NCBI GenBank assembly: GCA_915069725.1
Contig: CAJZFF010000176.1
Coordinates: 1-5,203, forward strand
Length of the DNA stretch: 5,203 nucleotides
From: an uncultured Actinomyces sp.
GTDB lineage: Bacteria > Actinomycetota > Actinomycetes > Actinomycetales > Actinomycetaceae
Reading direction: 5' to 3'
Below, in pieces: positions 1 through 5,203 of this stretch (position 1 is its first letter; every line of letters starts with the position of its first letter). The notes beneath the pieces are model-generated. The model searched no databases and had not been told where the DNA came from. It saw only the letters and a list, made by a program, of their open reading frames with translations. A program made the position numbers and the translations under genes.

Positions 1-68
1 GCCGGTACCGCAGCCGGAGCCTCGTTGCCGGCGGGCATCGGAGCTGGGTTCATCGGGTCCGTACTCAC
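1..68 (-). CDS. 5' end of an unidentified gene downstream of glgE (possibly a glucan/trehalose enzyme)
   Basis: Only the first 22 codons are inside the window, so the product cannot be identified. The preferred start is GTG at 68-66, whose last two bases plus the next A form the glgE stop (GTGA, 4-bp overlap). A GGAG motif lies 5 nt upstream at 77-74. An in-frame ATG at 53-51 is an alternative start, but it has only a weak GGA before it. The visible peptide, MSTDPMNPAPMPAGNEAPAA, is Pro/Ala-rich and looks like a disordered N-terminus. The overlap implies translational coupling and co-transcription with glgE. By the gene order known in other actinobacteria, glgB or treS is the likeliest identity, but that is inference from context only. 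Confidence 0.6.
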   Translation of the reverse strand, partial: MSTDPMNPAPMPAGNEAPAAVP

Positions 69-2260
69 AGCGGCTCCACGGAGAAGACGTGGGCGACCTG
101 CCCGGCGAAGGGGTCGAGGCGCACATAGTTCTGCCCCGACCACTCGTAGGAGTCTCCGGTGAGCGCGTCGGTCACCCGTACCACCGGGCGAGAGGCGTCC
201 ACCCAGCCCGGCAGGCCCAGGGCCTCCAGGTTGAGGTAGACCTCGCCGGCCCTCGCCCCGTGTGGGTCGAGGTTGACCACCGTCAGGACGACGTCGTCCT
301 TGCTCGTGGGGCTGTGGAAGGCGTCCACCCGCTTGGAGTAGGCGAGGATCTGGTCATCGCTGGTGGGGTGGAAGTAGATGTCCCGCAGCTGGCGCAGCGC
401 CGGGTGAGCGGCCCGGGCGGCGTTGAGGCGTGTGAGGAGGTCCTCGATGCCGTTGCGGCGAGCGGCGGCGAAGTCACGCGGCTTGTACTCGTACTTCTCG
501 TTGTCGATCTGCTCCTCATAGCCCGGGCGCGGTGTGGACTCGGCCAGCTCGTAGCCCGAGTAGATGCCCCAGGTTGGGCTGAGCGTGGCCGCCAGGACGG
601 CGCGCAGCTTGAAGGCCGGCACCTTCCCGTTGGTCATGAAGGGGGTGAGGATGTCGTGCGTCGTGGGCCAGAAGGCCGGACGCAGCAGGTGGGCGGTGTC
701 CTTGCTGAGCTCCATCATGTACTCGATGAGCTCGTCCTTGGTGTTGCGCCAGGCGAAGTAGGTGTAGGACTGGTGGAAGCCGATCATGCCCAGGGTGCGC
801 ATCATGGCGGGGCGGGTGAAGGCCTCGGCCAGGAACAGCACCTCGGGGGACTCGGCGTGGATCTCGGCGATGAGCCGCTGCCAGAAGGGCAAGGGCTTGG
901 TGTGGGGGTTGTCCACCCGGAAGATCGTCACCCCGTGCTCGATCCAGGTGCGCACAACCTCCAGGATCGCCTGGTAGATGCCCTCGGGGTCGTTGTCGAA
1001 GTTGAGCGGGTAGATGTCCTGGTACTTCTTGGGCGGGTTCTCGGCGTAGGCGATCGAGCCGTCGGCCAGGACCGTGAACCACTCGGGGTGCTCGGTCACC
1101 CATGGGTGGTCCGGGGAGCACTGGAGCGCCAGGTCCAGGGCCACCTCCATGCCCAGCTCGCGCGAGCGGGCCACCAGGGCGTCGAAGTCCTCGAAGGTGC
1201 CCAGGTCGGGGTGGATGGCGTCGTGGCCGCCGTCGGGGGAGCCGATGCCGTAAGGGGAGCCGGGGTCGCCGGGACGCGCCGTCAGGGTGTTGTTGCGGCC
1301 CTTGCGGTTGGTCAGGCCGATGGGGGAGATGGGCGTGAGGTAGAGGACGTCGAATCCCATGGCCGCGATGCGGTCCAGTCGCTCGGTCGCGCTGCGCAGC
1401 GTCCCCGAGTGCCAGGTGCCGTCCTCATCGGCCCCCGAGCCCAGCGAGCGCGGGAAGATCTCATACCAGGAGCCGGTCAGGGCGCGCTCGCGGTCCACCT
1501 GGAGGGGGTACTCGGCGGAGGGCGAGACGTGGTCGCGCAGCGGCAGGCGCTCCAGGGCGGCCTGGACCGAGTCCGACAGGCCCGCAGCCAGACGGTCGGC
1601 CACGGGGTTGGAGGGGTCGCGCATGATCCACACGGCGTCGTTGAGGGTCTTGACGCCCTCCTCGTCGCGCCCCTCAACGGCCACCGCTCGGTCCAGGACC
1701 CGGGCGCCCTCCTCCAGCATGAGCTCGACGTCGATGCCGGCGGGCACCTTGATGCCGGCGTCGTGGCACCAGGTGGCGTACGGGTCCGACCAGCCCTCGA
1801 CGCGGAAGCGCCAGTCCCCGGGGGCGTCGGGCGCCACGGAGGCCTCATAACGGTCCAGGCCCGGGGCGATGTCGTGCATGCGGGCGCTGGGGCCGTCGCT
1901 GCCGTCAGGACGCACCAGCACCGCGGTGGCGCCGTAGCGGTCGTGCCCCTCGCGGAAGACGGTGGCGCGGATCGGAATGACCTCGCCGACGACGGCCTTG
2001 GCCGGCCAGCGCCCGTCCTCGACGACGGGGAAGACCTCGGTGACCGGGATCCGGCCGATCAGCGAGAACGGGGCCGGCTGCGGCGCCGCGCAGGCCGCGG
2101 ACGACCCCGACGGCGCGGTCTGCGTCCCGGTGCCCTGAGCGGGTGCGTCGGTGGGAGCGGCAGAGGACTTGGAGGGACGGGTGGACTGCTTCTTGCCGGC
2201 CTTCGGCGTCGTGTTCGGAGTCACAGGAGCAAGACTACGGTGAGAAACGACCTGAGTCAC
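65..2260 (-). CDS. glgE: Alpha-1,4-glucan:maltose-1-phosphate maltosyltransferase GlgE
   Basis: This GH13_3 family enzyme transfers maltosyl units from alpha-maltose-1-phosphate to the non-reducing end of alpha-1,4-glucans in the cytoplasm, the polymerising step of the GlgE pathway. The 731 residues align by eye along the whole length with remembered mycobacterial and Streptomyces GlgE. An N-terminal beta domain begins near residue 68, with PAKAVVGE at 86-93. A helical insert lies at about 175-245. The catalytic barrel covers about 262-620 and the C-terminal beta domain about 622-731. Within the barrel, KGRNN (320-324) and NPPKKYQDIYP (408-418) are family signatures near the donor site. D450 in FRVDNPHTK is the expected nucleophile, equivalent to S. 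coelicolor D394, and E479 in LFLAEAFT is the acid/base, equivalent to E423. D536 in THDIL is the third carboxylate. All three are intact. The start is GTG at 2260 with only a weak GAG as ribosome site; no in-frame ATG or GTG lies between it and trpS. Residues 1 to about 65 are an Ala/Pro/Ser/Thr/Lys-rich extension beyond the usual domain. The gene lies 94 bp after trpS and overlaps the next gene by 4 bp. Confidence 0.97.
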   Translation of the reverse strand: MTQVVSHRSLAPVTPNTTPKAGKKQSTRPSKSSAAPTDAPAQGTGTQTAPSGSSAACAAPQPAPFSLIGRIPVTEVFPVVEDGRWPAKAVVGEVIPIRATVFREGHDRYGATAVLVRPDGSDGPSARMHDIAPGLDRYEASVAPDAPGDWRFRVEGWSDPYATWCHDAGIKVPAGIDVELMLEEGARVLDRAVAVEGRDEEGVKTLNDAVWIMRDPSNPVADRLAAGLSDSVQAALERLPLRDHVSPSAEYPLQVDRERALTGSWYEIFPRSLGSGADEDGTWHSGTLRSATERLDRIAAMGFDVLYLTPISPIGLTNRKGRNNTLTARPGDPGSPYGIGSPDGGHDAIHPDLGTFEDFDALVARSRELGMEVALDLALQCSPDHPWVTEHPEWFTVLADGSIAYAENPPKKYQDIYPLNFDNDPEGIYQAILEVVRTWIEHGVTIFRVDNPHTKPLPFWQRLIAEIHAESPEVLFLAEAFTRPAMMRTLGMIGFHQSYTYFAWRNTKDELIEYMMELSKDTAHLLRPAFWPTTHDILTPFMTNGKVPAFKLRAVLAATLSPTWGIYSGYELAESTPRPGYEEQIDNEKYEYKPRDFAAARRNGIEDLLTRLNAARAAHPALRQLRDIYFHPTSDDQILAYSKRVDAFHSPTSKDDVVLTVVNLDPHGARAGEVYLNLEALGLPGWVDASRPVVRVTDALTGDSYEWSGQNYVRLDPFAGQVAHVFSVEPL
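74..77 (-). promoter_or_regulatory. Ribosome binding site (GGAG) that decides the GTG start of the downstream gene
   Basis: GGAG sits inside the last codons of glgE, 5 nt before the GTG at 68-66. It favours the overlapping GTG start over the ATG at 53-51, and it places re-initiation directly behind ribosomes ending glgE. Confidence 0.5.
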
Positions 2261-2280
2261 ATGCCGGCTCGCAGGACGCG

Positions 2281-2317
2281 GATCAGCCCGGTACGCGCGT
2301 CGCGAACCGGGCCGATC
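2281..2317. repeat. 37-bp imperfect palindrome in the trpS-glgE gap; possible trpS terminator or glgE operator
   Basis: Arms GATC (2281-2284), GCCCGGT (2286-2292) and CGCG (2294-2297) are matched exactly by CGCG (2301-2304), ACCGGGC (2306-2312) and GATC (2314-2317). That gives 15 pairs around a CGT centre, with single mismatches at 2285/2313 and 2293/2305. The element starts 37 nt after the trpS stop and ends 20 nt before the glgE GTG start. No T-run follows it on either strand, so it is not a classical intrinsic terminator. It could be a U-tail-less terminator, a structured glgE leader or a protein-binding dyad. The symmetry is seen directly; the function is inference. Confidence 0.6.
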
Positions 2318-2330
2318 GAGGGGTGAGCGG

Positions 2331-2348
2331 GCCGGCTCAGCGGCCGGC
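2331..2348. repeat. Short GCCGGC inverted repeat just after the trpS stop
   Basis: Two copies of the self-complementary hexamer GCCGGC (2331-2336 and 2343-2348) are separated by 6 nt and can form a 6-bp GC hairpin. It begins 6 nt beyond the trpS stop codon. There is no T-tract. Short GC palindromes like this occur by chance in high-GC DNA, so a role in ending or protecting the trpS transcript is only possible. Confidence 0.35.
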
Positions 2349-2354
2349 AGGCCC

Positions 2355-3467
2355 TCAGTAGTTCATCTGCATGGCGGTGCGGACGTCGTCGAGCGTCCGA
2401 TTGGCGACCTCGTTGGCCCGGGCGTTGCCCTGCCCCAGGACCTCCAGGAGGTAGTCCTCGTTGGCGGCCAGCTCGGCGCGACGGGCCCGGATGGGGGCGA
2501 AGAACTCGTTGACGGCCTCCGTGGTGACCTTCTTGAGCGTGCCCGCGCCGCCGTCGCCGATGCGCTCGGCGATCTCCTCGGGAGTGCCCGCCCCGCACAG
2601 GGAGGCCAGCATCAGCAGGTTGGAGACCTCCGGTCGGTTGGCCGGGTCGTAGGTGATGACGCGCTCGGAGTCCGTCTTGGCCTTCTTGAGGGCCTTGGCG
2701 GTCTCATCGGCGCTCATGCGCAGCTCGATCGTGTTGTGGCGCGACTTGCTCATCTTCTCCCCGTCCAGGCCCAGCAGCATCGGGGCCTGGCTGAGCAGCG
2801 CCTCGGGACGGCGGAAGACCGGGTGGTCCTTGACCGCCCGCCCGTAGCGCTTGTCGAAGCGCTGGGCGATGAGTCGGGCCTGCTCCAGGTGGGGGAGCTG
2901 GTCCTTGCCGACAGGCACGAGGTTGGCCTGGCAGAAGAGGATGTCGGTGGCCTGGTGAACCGGGTAGGTGAGCATCAGGCCGCTCATGGCCCGCCCGTCG
3001 GTGGCCTCCAGCTCCGACTTCACCGTGGGGTTGCGGTGCAGCTCGGACTCGGTGACCAGGGACAGGAAGGGCAGCATCAGCTGGTTCTGGGCCGGGACCG
3101 CCGAGTGGGCGAAGATCGTCGAGCGCTGCGGGTCCACGCCCACGGCCAGGGCGTCGGTGACCAGGGACAGGACCCGCTCGCGAATGGGGCCCACGCCGTC
3201 GCGGTCGGTGATGACCTGGTAGTCGGCCACGAGGATCCAGGTCTCCACGCCCGCGTCCTGGATCGTCTTCCAGGAGTGCATGGTGCCGAAGTAGTGGCCC
3301 AGGTGCATGTTCCCGGTGGGGCGGACCCCGGTGAACATCCGGTAGCGGCCGGGGTTGACGGCGATATCGGCCTCGATCTCGGCGGAGCGGGCGATGGATC
3401 GGGCCAGGGAGGCGTCATTGGTGGCGTTGGCCAGGGCCTCCTCGGCCGCGGTGGGGGTCTGAGTCAT
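2355..3467 (-). CDS. trpS: Tryptophanyl-tRNA synthetase
   Basis: This class I aminoacyl-tRNA synthetase charges tRNA-Trp with tryptophan using ATP in the cytoplasm. The 370 residues carry FTGVRPTG followed by HLGH (55-58) as the HIGH motif, ADYQVIT (81-87), TYPVHQATDILF (167-178) around the tryptophan pocket, VPVGKDQ (184-190), and KMSKS (238-242). A helical C-terminal anticodon-binding part follows. It is longer than the common bacterial enzyme of about 330 residues, mainly because about 43 residues precede the Rossmann fold. Compared with B. stearothermophilus TrpRS from memory, His43 is replaced by Gln84 and Met129 by Gln172, while the tryptophan-binding Asp132 is kept as Asp175. It therefore looks like a divergent TrpRS subtype rather than the standard one. 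The ATG start at 3467 has AGGA 7 nt upstream, within a TAGGAT -10-like hexamer. It is divergent from the PrsW-like gene and lies upstream of glgE, with no functional link apparent. Confidence 0.97.
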   Translation of the reverse strand: MTQTPTAAEEALANATNDASLARSIARSAEIEADIAVNPGRYRMFTGVRPTGNMHLGHYFGTMHSWKTIQDAGVETWILVADYQVITDRDGVGPIRERVLSLVTDALAVGVDPQRSTIFAHSAVPAQNQLMLPFLSLVTESELHRNPTVKSELEATDGRAMSGLMLTYPVHQATDILFCQANLVPVGKDQLPHLEQARLIAQRFDKRYGRAVKDHPVFRRPEALLSQAPMLLGLDGEKMSKSRHNTIELRMSADETAKALKKAKTDSERVITYDPANRPEVSNLLMLASLCGAGTPEEIAERIGDGGAGTLKKVTTEAVNEFFAPIRARRAELAANEDYLLEVLGQGNARANEVANRTLDDVRTAMQMNY

Positions 3468-3473
3468 GCCCTC

Positions 3474-3479
3474 ATCCTA
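3474..3479 (-). promoter_or_regulatory. Candidate -10 element (TAGGAT) of trpS
   Basis: TAGGAT fits the actinobacterial TANNNT -10 consensus. It ends 6 nt before the trpS ATG, so the usual -10 to +1 distance would put transcription start on or next to the A of ATG, giving a leaderless mRNA. No TTGACA-like -35 is seen 16-19 bp upstream. The AGGA inside it could instead act as a Shine-Dalgarno site on a longer transcript. Confidence 0.4.
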
Positions 3480-3485
3480 GGGGGT

Positions 3486-3498
3486 GCGCTCTTAGCGC
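3486..3498. repeat. GCGCT-CTT-AGCGC inverted repeat upstream of trpS
   Basis: A perfect 5-bp inverted repeat with a 3-nt centre lies 19-31 bp upstream of the trpS ATG, between the candidate -10 and where a -35 would fall. It could be an operator half-site pair or a small hairpin. It is short enough to be chance. Confidence 0.25.
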
Positions 3499-3524
3499 TG
3501 ATGCGGAGTTCGCCGGCCCGGGTG

Positions 3525-3584
3525 ATGGGCTCCAACGTCCTGCGCTTCGGTGACTTATCCGATGAGGAACGTGAAGAGGGGTGA
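3525..3584 (+). CDS. Possible 19-aa small ORF or gene remnant
   Basis: An ATG-started 20-codon stretch reads MGSNVLRFGDLSDEEREEG and ends in TGA at 3582-3584. That stop overlaps a GTG at 3581 which opens a further 25-residue reading through the stem-loop. The peptide is acidic at its end and is not recognised. There is no Shine-Dalgarno motif before the ATG. The most likely explanation is a chance open stretch; a leader peptide or the remnant of a lost gene is possible. Confidence 0.12.
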   Translation: MGSNVLRFGDLSDEEREEG

Positions 3585-3594
3585 GCACTCGAAG

Positions 3595-3653
3595 CTGTCG
3601 TCTGCGCCACCCTGATCTTCGTCAGGGTGGTGACGCGGGGCCGCAGATAACAG
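3595..3653 (+). promoter_or_regulatory. Two-tier stem-loop element in the leader of the PrsW-like gene
   Basis: The outer stem pairs CTGT (3595-3598) with ACAG (3650-3653) and GTCTGCG (3600-3606) with CGCAGAT (3642-3648), with one C/A mismatch (3599/3649) and one wobble pair (3600/3648). The inner stem pairs CCACCCTGA (3607-3615) with TCAGGGTGG (3622-3630), nine perfect pairs around the loop TCTTCG. Eleven nt (3631-3641) bulge on the 3' side between the stems. The wobble is G-U only on the plus strand and becomes a C/A mismatch on the minus strand, so a plus-strand RNA is favoured slightly. No T-run follows. It lies between divergent genes, so it does not terminate either of them. It could be a cis-regulatory RNA, a small RNA, a palindromic repeat unit or a protein-binding site. 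Confidence 0.55.
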
Positions 3654-3706
3654 GATGATTACGTTCTTGTGGTTTCGGGTGGGTGTTTGCTCACTGTTTG
3701 TGGTGT

Positions 3707-3713
3707 GAGAGGG
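3707..3713 (+). promoter_or_regulatory. Ribosome binding site (GAGAGGG) that decides the GTG start of the PrsW-like gene
   Basis: The purine-rich GAGAGGG lies 5 nt before GTG 3719. Other in-frame starts at 3683, 3734, 3767 and 3821 lack a comparable motif at a proper distance, which makes 3719 the best choice. Confidence 0.5.
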
Positions 3714-3718
3714 TTTTG

Positions 3719-5203
3719 GTGGGTCTTCATAGTGTGCCGGGTGCTTTTGGTGTTGTCTCCCCGTTTGTGTGGGGGCGGCCGGCGGGGTCCTTACAGTTTC
3801 CGCCGGAGGCCTGGCAGCGGGTGCAGTGGGCCTGGCAGAGGTGGTTGAGCCGTCACGAGGGGCTGGCCCGGGGGCTGTTACGGCTGTCTCGGATCAGTCA
3901 GCGCATCACGATCGTGTTGCTGGTGGTGGCTGTGCTGGTGGTGCCGCGCCTGGCTGCTGCGATGGTGCCGACGCTCTGGATGCTGGCCTGTCTGGGGGTG
4001 ATGGTGCTGCTGTCACGCACTCGCACCATCTCGTGGCGGGCGGTGAGTGTCATGTTCTCGGTGAGTGTGCCGTGGGCGCTGGTGGTGGCCAAGGCTACTG
4101 AGCTGGTTGCCGCCAGTGGCGGGATGTCGACGAGTGACGACGGAACGAGCATTGCTCTGGCGGCCTTTGTGGAGGAGCCGGGCAAGCTGGTGCCGCTGGT
4201 GGTGGTGGCTTTGGTGGCACCGGGGCGCGCGCGGCGCCTGGCGGCGGTGGACTGGGCGTTGCTGGGTTACGCGGCCGGGGCGGGTTTCACTGCGGCTGAG
4301 GACGGCGCCAGGCGTCTAGCGCCTCAGGGGATGCTGGCTTCTTTGCTGGGTGGTGATAAAGGTCTGGACTACTCGCTCAACGCCTGGACGGCCGGGTCCT
4401 TCCGTCTGTGGAACAGTGACGGCCTGTTAGGTCGGTTCATGGCCGGCGGGGGGCCGAGCCCACTGGCGGTGGGTCATCACGTGTCCACGATGACGGTGGC
4501 GATGGCGGTCGGCTTGGGGATCGTCCTGTGGCGCACCGGCAGGCCGCTGGGGCGGGTGGTGGCCTGGGTGCTGCCTGCCGTAGCGCTGGTGCAGGTGGTG
4601 GTGGATCACGCGGCCTACAACGCCTCGGTGGCCTCCTTGACCTCGGTGTCCTGGCTGGACTCGGACGACCCGGTCGTCTACTGGCTGGGTGCGGTGTGGC
4701 AGGTCTCGGGGCGGGGCAACAATGCGATCGCCTACTCGGTGGTGCTGTTCGGTCTGTGCCTGCTGGCCGATGCCCGCAGGCGCCTGCGCACCGGAGCCCT
4801 GGGGGTCACTGCTGGCGAGGCGCCCAGGGCGCCCTCCGTGACGGCGATCGGGGGACCGGCTTTTGTGCGGGCTCCGATCGAGGCGGTCGTGGCGCTGGCG
4901 GCCTACTCCTACAGTGATCTGGTCATTATCGCCCGTGGCTACGCCGACCGGCGCATGACCCGCTCCCAGCGCATGATCGAGGGCCGTCTGACCGCTGCCC
5001 AGGTGATGGAAACGCGCCGTGACGCCATGGCGGCCACCACCCCCGGGGCTGAACCCGCGGCACGCCGCGTCTTCGCTCTCATCACGCTCGTAGTCTCGGC
5101 CCTCATAGGACTGGTGTGTCTGTGGTGCGGTGTGGTAGTTGCTCAGGCGATTGGCTCGTCGCTGCTGTTCGGCGGCAGTGACTCTGGGTTCTTCGCCGGC
5201 CTG
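3719..5203 (+). CDS. PrsW-family (M82) intramembrane protease, C-terminus beyond the window
   Basis: An open frame of 495 codons runs to the window edge without a stop. It encodes a polytopic membrane protein. After about 60 soluble residues rich in Trp and Arg, hydrophobic segments lie at roughly 63-98 (two), 106-132, 144-168, 177-193, 249-271, 279-300 and 336-350. The PrsW signature is present in order: EEPGK (E152, E153, K156), GFTAAE (F190, E194), GHH (H253, H254) and DHAAYN (D296, H297, N301). In B. subtilis, PrsW makes the first cut in anti-sigma factor RsiW, and the paired glutamates are essential. By analogy this is an intact membrane protease, but its substrate is unknown. Residues 351-451 form a charged soluble region with SYSDLVIIARGYADRR and several Arg/Met-rich stretches. 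A further membrane segment follows at about 452-478. This extension goes beyond the M82 core. Three TTA leucine codons (25, 54, 237) set it apart from trpS and glgE, where I see none. The gene diverges from trpS. Confidence 0.85.
   Translation, partial: MGLHSVPGAFGVVSPFVWGRPAGSLQFPPEAWQRVQWAWQRWLSRHEGLARGLLRLSRISQRITIVLLVVAVLVVPRLAAAMVPTLWMLACLGVMVLLSRTRTISWRAVSVMFSVSVPWALVVAKATELVAASGGMSTSDDGTSIALAAFVEEPGKLVPLVVVALVAPGRARRLAAVDWALLGYAAGAGFTAAEDGARRLAPQGMLASLLGGDKGLDYSLNAWTAGSFRLWNSDGLLGRFMAGGGPSPLAVGHHVSTMTVAMAVGLGIVLWRTGRPLGRVVAWVLPAVALVQVVVDHAAYNASVASLTSVSWLDSDDPVVYWLGAVWQVSGRGNNAIAYSVVLFGLCLLADARRRLRTGALGVTAGEAPRAPSVTAIGGPAFVRAPIEAVVALAAYSYSDLVIIARGYADRRMTRSQRMIEGRLTAAQVMETRRDAMAATTPGAEPAARRVFALITLVVSALIGLVCLWCGVVVAQAIGSSLLFGGSDSGFFAGL

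Larger units (their letters stand above)
3468..3718. other. Divergent intergenic region between trpS and the PrsW-like gene
   Basis: These 251 bp contain no recognisable gene. From left to right they hold the trpS -10-like hexamer (3474-3479), a small inverted repeat (3486-3498), a 20-codon open stretch on the plus strand (3525-3584), the two-tier stem-loop (3595-3653), and a G+T-rich leader (3659-3718). A weak plus-strand promoter candidate is CAGGAT at 3651-3656 with TGGTGA 17 bp upstream, but it overlaps the stem-loop and is poor at the -35. No tRNA, T-box stem I or Trp-rich leader peptide is seen. Confidence 0.7.

Noticed and set aside
89..2326. 745-codon open frame on the plus strand opposite glgE
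   Set aside because: It is the antisense shadow of glgE produced by GC-biased third positions. Its translation is low-complexity Gly/Val/Arg/His with no domain, and glgE explains the region fully.
2736..3584. 282-codon open frame on the plus strand opposite trpS
   Set aside because: Same antisense effect: Gly/Val/His-rich translation with no motifs, covering the trpS coding sequence.
3468..3600. Trp-attenuator leader peptide upstream of trpS
   Set aside because: The minus strand of this region has no run of TGG codons within a start-stop frame and no antiterminator/terminator pair leading into trpS.
3624..3637. T-box-like core (AGGGTGG followed by TGACGCG resembles AGGGTGGNACCGCG)
   Set aside because: Two positions break the consensus. 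The AGGGTGG part is already accounted for by the inner hairpin, no stem I with a specifier loop is visible upstream, and the downstream gene is not related to amino acids.
3595..3653. Integron attC or insertion-sequence end
   Set aside because: The arms lack the conserved RYYYAAC/GTTRRRY core arrangement, there are no flanking direct repeats, and no transposase or integrase is nearby.
3917..3945. GCTGGTGG octamers resembling the E. coli Chi site
   Set aside because: They fall in Leu/Val-rich coding sequence where GTG and CTG codons create them, and Chi of this sequence does not apply to actinobacteria.
3769..4319. Plus-strand open stretches 3769-4101 and 4065-4319, and the minus-strand stretch 3898-4185
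   Set aside because: They are out-of-frame readings of the PrsW-like gene, whose own frame has a clear membrane topology and a family signature.

Overview
The window looks like chromosomal DNA of a high-GC actinobacterium, most likely an Actinomyces-type organism. This rests on the base composition, on a GlgE of the mycobacterial/streptomycete type, on GTG starts, and on the general look of the proteins. The genus is an inference; no rRNA or other phylogenetic marker is present.

The left two thirds is a leftward (minus-strand) block. Reading 5'->3' on that strand it holds trpS (tryptophanyl-tRNA synthetase, 3467 to 2355), a 94-bp gap with two inverted repeats, glgE (alpha-1,4-glucan:maltose-1-phosphate maltosyltransferase, 2260 to 65), and the first 22 codons of another gene. 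That last gene overlaps the glgE stop by 4 bp (GTGA) and is probably translationally coupled to it. In other actinobacteria the neighbours of glgE are the remaining GlgE-pathway genes (glgB, treS, mak/pep2), so a glucan or trehalose enzyme is expected, but the visible residues cannot say which. The pathway builds alpha-glucan from trehalose by way of maltose-1-phosphate. trpS has no obvious functional link to it.

A 251-bp region (3468-3718) separates trpS from a divergent rightward gene. Next to trpS it has a TAGGAT -10-like hexamer placed so that the transcript could be leaderless. In the middle is a two-tier stem-loop element (3595-3653) that no recognised gene explains. A strongly G+T-rich leader follows, ending in a good ribosome binding site.

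The right third (3719 to the window edge) is one open reading frame with no stop. It encodes a polytopic membrane protein with the EExxK, FxxxE, HH and DHxxYN signature of PrsW-type (M82) intramembrane proteases, followed by a long C-terminal extension of unknown role. No anti-sigma factor or other candidate substrate is visible.

The most interesting items are the structured intergenic element, the unusual active-site residues of TrpRS, the perfect-armed dyad between trpS and glgE, and the extended PrsW-like protein. I see no mobile element, CRISPR array, tRNA or rRNA, and no clearly new multi-gene system.
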